This document shows positions 59,601-64,000 of a DNA stretch of 64,000 nt, piece by piece. Source of the DNA: Holothuria scabra (lineage: Eukaryota > Echinodermata > Holothuroidea > Aspidochirotida > Holothuriidae); NCBI GenBank assembly GCA_037179385.1, contig CM074187.1, positions 2,232,001 to 2,296,000 on the forward strand, in the 5' to 3' direction. Numbering within the stretch: position 1 is the stretch's first letter; every line of letters begins with the position of its first letter. A program made the translations under genes and the position numbers. The notes beneath the pieces were generated by a model. That model saw only the letters and a list, made by a program, of their open reading frames with translations. It ran no database searches and was not told the origin of the DNA.

Positions 59601-60000
59601 GTTATGATGGGAGGAAGAACCCTATTGATTTTGGTAGAGGTCAAAGGTCATTTGGGGTCATGGGGGTCAAACTCAGAAAAACTTGTTTAGGATAGCTCAA
59701 GGTATGAAAGGTGGATGGATTTCAAAATTAGTATGTAAATGAATTATGGTGAGAAGATGGTCTGTATAAGGTTATTTTTTGTGGCGGTGAAAGGACATCT
59801 GGGGTCATGATCAGTCAAACTTTGAAAAACTTGTCAAAATGGGATATCTCAAGGTAGGAAACTTGGATGGATTTCCCAATGTGTATGTGGATGTGTTATG
59901 GTGAGTTGAAAGTACTGTACCTGTTGTTTTTGGTGGAGGTCAATGGTCATCTGGTATCACCTGGCATCAAACTCTGAAAGCCTTGTTTGCAGAATATCTT
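56700..60000 (+). repeat. satellite array, 145-bp monomer, about 23 units
   Basis: The anchor ggagg of ggtggaggtcaaagg recurs at 56,746; 56,891; 57,036; 57,181; 57,326; 57,471; 57,616 and so on to 59,066 and 59,211. The spacing is exactly 145 bp, apart from one of 135 (59,356 to 59,491) and about 147-150 in the last two units. By my reading 20 of 23 units keep an intact AGGTCAAAGGTCA. The core spacing is AGGTCA-1-AGGTCA-4-GGGTCA-4-GGGTCA. Most units also carry cttgtttacacgatatctca. Divergence increases toward the tail. Confidence 0.95.
57181..58630 (+). repeat. five-monomer higher-order duplication (2 x 725 bp)
   Basis: Private variants recur exactly 5 monomers apart: cccagaaatctttttttac with gatgcgctatg (units 57,181 and 57,906), ggggtctcgtgggg (57,326 and 58,051) and tcaggaagaaccccattg (closing units 57,616 and 58,341). 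The fifth units differ, marking the end of the duplicated block. Confidence 0.85.
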
Positions 60001-60174
60001 AAGGCACAGTATGAAAGAAAAACCAGTCACTTACAGGTGGAGACAAAGGCTATTTTGGGTCACCACTTGTTACAAGAAATGTAGCATTTTATTGAAAAGA
60101 GCATGTATGTATCATCGAAACCTCAATGCATTTTTGCATTCTGGTTAAAATGAATGGTTTAATATTGTCCACAG

Positions 60175-60284
60175 CTTCGAGAGCTTTTAAGTAATGCTCT
60201 GCCTGATGACCTTTTAGAAGAGGATTCTGATGTCAGCTCACTGTCATCTCAAGATGAACATGAAGAGGAAGCTGAACCAGATGG
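60175..60284 (+). CDS. internal exon of the unidentified gene (acidic, Ser-rich)
   Basis: Acceptor attgtccacag ends at 60,174. The donor is GG|GTAAGA at 60,285. It reads LRELLSNALPDDLLEEDSDV, then SSLSSQDEHEEEAEPDG, and ends two bases into a Gly codon that the next exon completes. The SSLSSQDE-type acidic serine stretch suits casein kinase 2 phosphorylation and is probably disordered. The acceptor's pyrimidine tract is weak and only 30 bp from the end of a transposable element. The 110-nt exon is out of frame if skipped. Confidence 0.85.
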
Positions 60285-60719
60285 GTAAGAAATTGCAAGG
60301 TGAAGGTGGTGGGAGGGGAATTTAAGATAGGAAGAGGTGAAGAGTTGTTTCCATCTGTTGGGACTTTGGTTATGACATCTTGGTAAGGTTGCAATAGGAA
60401 TTCTTTCTCATGACAGAGGTTGAGAAAGTGCAGTGTGCACGTAAAATGTATATAGTAGATGAGGGGTAGGTGGGAAGCAAGGGAGTGAAGTAGAATCACT
60501 TTTTGAAACAGTGTTTGTGATATGTTAAGTTATTCAATTCATTCTTTTGTATTATAATGACTAAGACATATGTATGGTAGATTAGGCGGTGTGTTACAAA
60601 ACTGGGAGAGGAACCTCACAGCCTTATATATGTCATTCCTCCCTTGGGAGAAAAGCCTCCCAGTCCCACATCCTTCCCCCATAACCTCAAACAATAGAAC
60701 TTTACAGCTCCTGTTCTAT

Positions 60720-60770
60720 GGTAAAAATGAAAAAAAAAAAAAAAAAGAAACAAACAAAAAAACAACTCAT
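60720..60770. repeat. A-rich low-complexity run
   Basis: Poly(A) with scattered G and C, inside the 586-bp intron between two exons of the unidentified gene. Confidence 0.8.
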
Positions 60771-60870
60771 TAAGGAACTTCCATGGTATCATAAGTGTGT
60801 ATTCAATGTTTTGTTTAGTGCATGATAATTTATGAGAAAAAATATTATTGTTCTATTTGTTCCCATTCAG

Positions 60871-61012
60871 ACCAATATCTTGGAAATTGAGAAAACAGGA
60901 AAGTCAGAAAACATCAACTCCACAGGGGAGAAGTCCCCCTCCCCTTAAGACCCCTGCCACTGCTACAGGTGCCAGGGTAAAGAGAAATGAAAAAGAATCA
61001 GATTTAGTTCAG
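60871..61012 (+). CDS. internal exon of the unidentified gene (basic, Pro-rich)
   Basis: The strong acceptor ttctatttgttcccattcag is followed by a split Gly codon and PISWKLRKQESQKTSTPQGR, then SPPPLKTPATATGARVKRNE and KESDLVQ. It ends in phase 0 at a GTGAGT donor. The composition switches from the acidic preceding exon to basic and proline-rich, with SP/TP sites (STPQ, SPPP, KTPA) that suit proline-directed kinases. It looks like a disordered linker. The phases agree on both sides. Confidence 0.85.
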
Positions 61013-61251
61013 GTGAGTTGTGGATTACTAGTTTTTTCAGGTTATGCAAATTTATCATGAACATTTTTTATAAATGTTGCTGTTAGTTTGATTCTTCTCC
61101 CAAAATGTGATGTTTGATTTGAGCAAAATATGAGAAGGGTAGACTTTTCTTGAATACACACATTTTTACGGTGCTTAAATACTTTCCAAGTTTAATGCTA
61201 TGTTGCAAGTGTGCAAAACACTGGATAACCTGCAGCTAGTCAAATTGTAAT

Positions 61252-61410
61252 ACAGAGAATGGAACCTACTGCCATTGTGCTTTGGTGCTCGGTGTAAGCA
61301 GTGGAGTAGGGAAAACAAACCAGTGAGCCACAACTGGAAAAAATGCAGTGGTCAGCTGGACTTGAACCAATAGGTTGGAAACTGGGCTGTAAAACTCCAT
61401 CTTACTAATT
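61252..61410 (+). repeat. SINE family S copy, headless
   Basis: ggaacctactgccattgtgc, gcagtggagtagggaaaac, gaaccaataggttggaaac and aactccatcttact match the family body and tail. The tRNA-like head is missing. Confidence 0.78.
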
Positions 61411-62630
61411 AAATTAAAGGGATTAGTAAGCATCTGACAGAGAAAATTGACCCTTTTTCCAGCACCTTGATTTACCTCTCTAAATTGATTGTATACCAGG
61501 ATATTGAGACATTTAAGAGATCTCTCAAGTGAGAAGAAACAACCATGATTTCATTAATTATTGATAAACAAGAATATCTTAATACATTCAGGTGAAAAAC
61601 TTTCACATTTATATGCAAGACAAGGCAACCTCTTCTAGACAGTGAACAATCACTCTAATAAACCATGATGACATATCATTCTTGTATTGAAGTAACTCAA
61701 GGTGTGATTGTGGTGCAGGGTTATTGTAAGAGAATTGTGAAACATACTTTGACTGCCCCTTGAAGTACAGTCAGAGAAATTTAATGTCTAATCTTTTATA
61801 ACCAATTTTCTTTTTTTTTTGTAGTATCCTATTGACTTTGTGTGGAGTTGGGCAAATGCACTGACCATTATATTTTGACTTAACATTTCTGTCAAATTGT
61901 GTGGCAAGTTACCTCTAACCATATATCAAAATGCAATATAAAGTCACTACTGAAGGCGTATTTGCTCAGGTAGCATACTGCATGGACATATCCCCCTCAG
62001 TGTAAATTGTTATGTTCTACTCTGTTGACTGTTAATATGGATAAAAAAATAAAAATGAGGGGCTGGAGTGACTAAAGGAAGTTCTGATTTAAAATAGAGA
62101 ATTTGAGATGTGGGGCACTTATGGATCTTTAGATGGCCTCACTAATCAGAGCTGAAGCCATATTGTTGCGACATACTTATACTGAAACCAAACCATAAAA
62201 ATTTGACTAACATACAATGGTATGAATATTAAGCAGCTTGATACGATGCAGAAAATAAAACAAAGTGCTAGTGTAAATGTCTATATTTAGTTTTCTCAAA
62301 TTAAAATTTCTCAAAAATGAAAACAGCAGGATTTATACTTAACTTCAACTGGGGGTATATATTCTTTGAAAAAATCAAGTCCAGTCCAGTGTTTTCCACC
62401 CATTCAATTTTTATCCTCCAAATGTTGAAGCATAGGAGTTGTAGTGATCACTGTTACATTCTTAGCAAGTGGTCCAATGAAAGAGGGTGTTTCTCTTTGG
62501 GTAATGTCAATGATGAATGTAATTATCGCTCTCTTTGTTGACTAGGAAGGTTCATCTCTGATGATCATTACTCAATGTTAACTTTGATATTATTGGTTTT
62601 TGCTCTGTTGAAAGGTTTTAAATCGATTGC
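61411..62630. other. intron, no features
   Basis: Anonymous AT-rich intronic sequence. Confidence 0.45.
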
Positions 62631-62722
62631 TTTTGTCTGGGTGGCACATTTTTGTCTGGGTGGCACATTTTTGTCTGGGTGGCACATTTTTTATTTGGGT
62701 GGCACATGTTTTGTCCGGGTGC
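62631..62722 (+). repeat. minisatellite of 19-20 bp units
   Basis: gtctgggtggcacattttt is repeated about 4.5 times (starts near 62,635; 62,654; 62,673). The last copies are diverged (atttgggtggcacatg, gtccgggtgc). It lies in the intron before the last visible exon. Confidence 0.92.
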
Positions 62723-63848
62723 AAAAAACACTTATGAAATTTTTTTCCAGGTGCAGGTGCAGCACCCTGACAAAGCAGCTAGTAGAGAACATTGCAGTCA
62801 AACATTTTGATGAGGTAGCACAATAGTGACCATTACTCCTGACCTAGTATGGGAACTGCCACAGACAGAGAAAAAAAAGTTTTCAATTGATTCTGCTCTT
62901 TCATTGACATCAAATTCAAAAGATGTTCAGTAGCTCATATCTTAGAGTATGCACAGAGTGTTTTTATTTCAAAGAGTCTTGTATGCTTACTAGAATAAGT
63001 CCTTAAACCAAGTGTCTGTGCAAGGAAGTTTGGACAAGCATGTGTGTGTGTGGGGGGGGGAGGAGGGGGTTAGACGTAAGTAGGGGGAATTGGAACTGTT
63101 GGGGGTGAGAAGATTCTGCCTTTTAGTATCAAAGTGCTGTGAGATTTGGTGGTTTATCATGCTTTCGTAACATGTTCAGGGGTCTTCTCAGAATTTTCCT
63201 GAGGAAAATGTGCAGGCATATTGCTAAGCAATCCAGAACATATGGAAAATATTAAGGTAAAAATAGTTTGTTGGGAGCAATACAAAGAGAGTGATCTCAG
63301 TCTGGTAAAATTTGTCATAACCACCAAACCTTTTCAGGGGGTCCACTGTTAAAGCAAATTTGAAAGCAAAGTTACGATTCTATTGCTCCAGGTCATTTTC
63401 CTTTCGAAAGTTAGTGACACAAGTCATGACTTCTTACAAGTCTGGTTTGCAACAAAAATGAGAAACAGGAAAGCCATTACATCATATTATTTAAGCATAC
63501 TTGTCAAGTCTTCAGGTGTTACCAAGGTGCTCCCCTTTGTGACCAATCTGAAGCCTGGAAATTGGGCTCACCTGATTTCCTAGGTCAATCTAAAACCCAG
63601 TTGTTTGCATACACAGCTGTATGGTCATTTTTAAATCTCCTGTTACTTCTTCAAATCTCCCTCTTTAGGGTATAGAAAATTATGAATTTCACCGTTTTTT
63701 AATAAGACAGATTGGCAGGTGGGTTTAATATTAAGCGCATTATTTGTTTATTCTTTCAGGGAGAATAAAAAAATGTGTCACGCTCGTCAAAGCATATCAC
63801 TAGACATTTAAATTTAAATTATTGATTTGATTTGTTCTCTCATTCCAG
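62723..63848. other. intron, no clear features
   Basis: Contains tttccaggtgcaggtgcagcaccc near 62,746, possibly a repeat end, and a GT/G-rich run near 63,040-63,070. No exon is supported before 63,849. Confidence 0.4.
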
Positions 63849-64000
63849 AACCATTCCCTGTCTGAACACCAGACAGTCAATAACAAACCATCTTGCTCAC
63901 CTTTGTCATCAAATAGCCCCACAGACCAGCACTATGAAACAGGGCGTAGGGAAGCAGAGGGCTCAGATTACGTGACCGATCAGCCCCATTTGTCCTCTCC
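63849..64000 (+). CDS. exon of the unidentified gene, running off the window
   Basis: The acceptor ttgttctctcattccag ends at 63,848. Phase 0 continues from the exon ending at 61,012. It reads NHSLSEHQTVNNKPSCSPLS, SNSPTDQHYETGRREAEGSD and YVTDQPHLSS to the window edge with no stop. The sequence is polar, Ser/Pro/Asn-rich and low in hydrophobics, so it is probably disordered. The gene continues to the right, so neither the C-terminus nor any folded domain that could name it is visible. Confidence 0.82.

Larger units (their letters stand above)
56538..60144 (+). mobile_element. Helitron-like satellite-bearing element, copy H3 (best preserved)
   Basis: The head hairpin GGTTTC/GAAACC (56,538-56,559) runs into ctatgcattcatgatgg. 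A GT microsatellite (56,575-56,640) and about 23 monomers of 145 bp follow. The tail is gaaacctca, the perfect hairpin AATGCA-tttt-TGCATT and CTGG (60,141-60,144), followed by TTAA. Head and tail share GAAACCT...ATGCATT. The order matches H1, but the terminal motifs differ. It lies wholly within an intron and ends 30 bp before the next exon. No protein is encoded. Confidence 0.75.

Overview
This is a eukaryotic, most probably marine-invertebrate, nuclear window. It is AT-rich and intron-dominated, with no operons, no bacterial-type gene packing and no long intact reading frame. The repeat content fits an echinoderm, hemichordate, cephalochordate or mollusc: hAT-type transposons with 8-bp target duplications, tRNA-derived SINEs, and satellite-bearing Helitron-like elements. 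I cannot name the species or phylum from the sequence alone.

Layout. Positions 1-1,050 may hold the last exon and 3' end of a gene entering from the left (weak). From 1.9 to 8.2 kb there are small TIR elements and foldbacks in otherwise anonymous DNA. From 8,254 to 18,916 there is one nested transposon: a hAT-like element (imperfect 8-bp target duplication ATTGGAGA/ATCGGAGA) hit by three later insertions. Two are Helitron-like satellite carriers (8,697-14,070 minus; 14,190-14,967 plus). The third is a second copy of the same hAT family (15,269-17,635, perfect 8-bp duplication). Removing the insertions leaves about 2.14 kb, close to the 2.37-2.41 kb of the uninterrupted copies. From 19 to 36.5 kb there is a graveyard of hAT-like copies, including a clean one at 29,069-31,474, with SINEs and other TIR elements. 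Diverged satellite arrays lie at 37.2-39.3 kb.

From about 41.6 kb to the right edge runs one plus-strand gene that I cannot identify. A probable start-codon exon at 41,622-41,809 is followed by well-supported exons at 55,402-55,522, 60,175-60,284, 60,871-61,012 and 63,849 onward. All have canonical splice sites. The reading frame stays open and in phase across the three downstream junctions. The protein is polar, acidic and serine-rich, then basic and proline-rich, so it looks largely disordered apart from one Leu-rich helical stretch.

The most striking system is the Helitron-like satellite family, with five copies here. Each better-preserved copy has a head hairpin, a GT microsatellite, an array of ~145-bp monomers, and a tail hairpin followed by CTGG. 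Every monomer carries a spaced series of nuclear-receptor-like half-sites (AGGTCA type, spacing 1-4-4, sometimes plus 2). A forkhead-like TGTTTAC lies in the same monomer in many units. The spacing is kept between subfamilies that have otherwise diverged. One 3.6-kb copy ends 30 bp upstream of an exon of the unknown gene.
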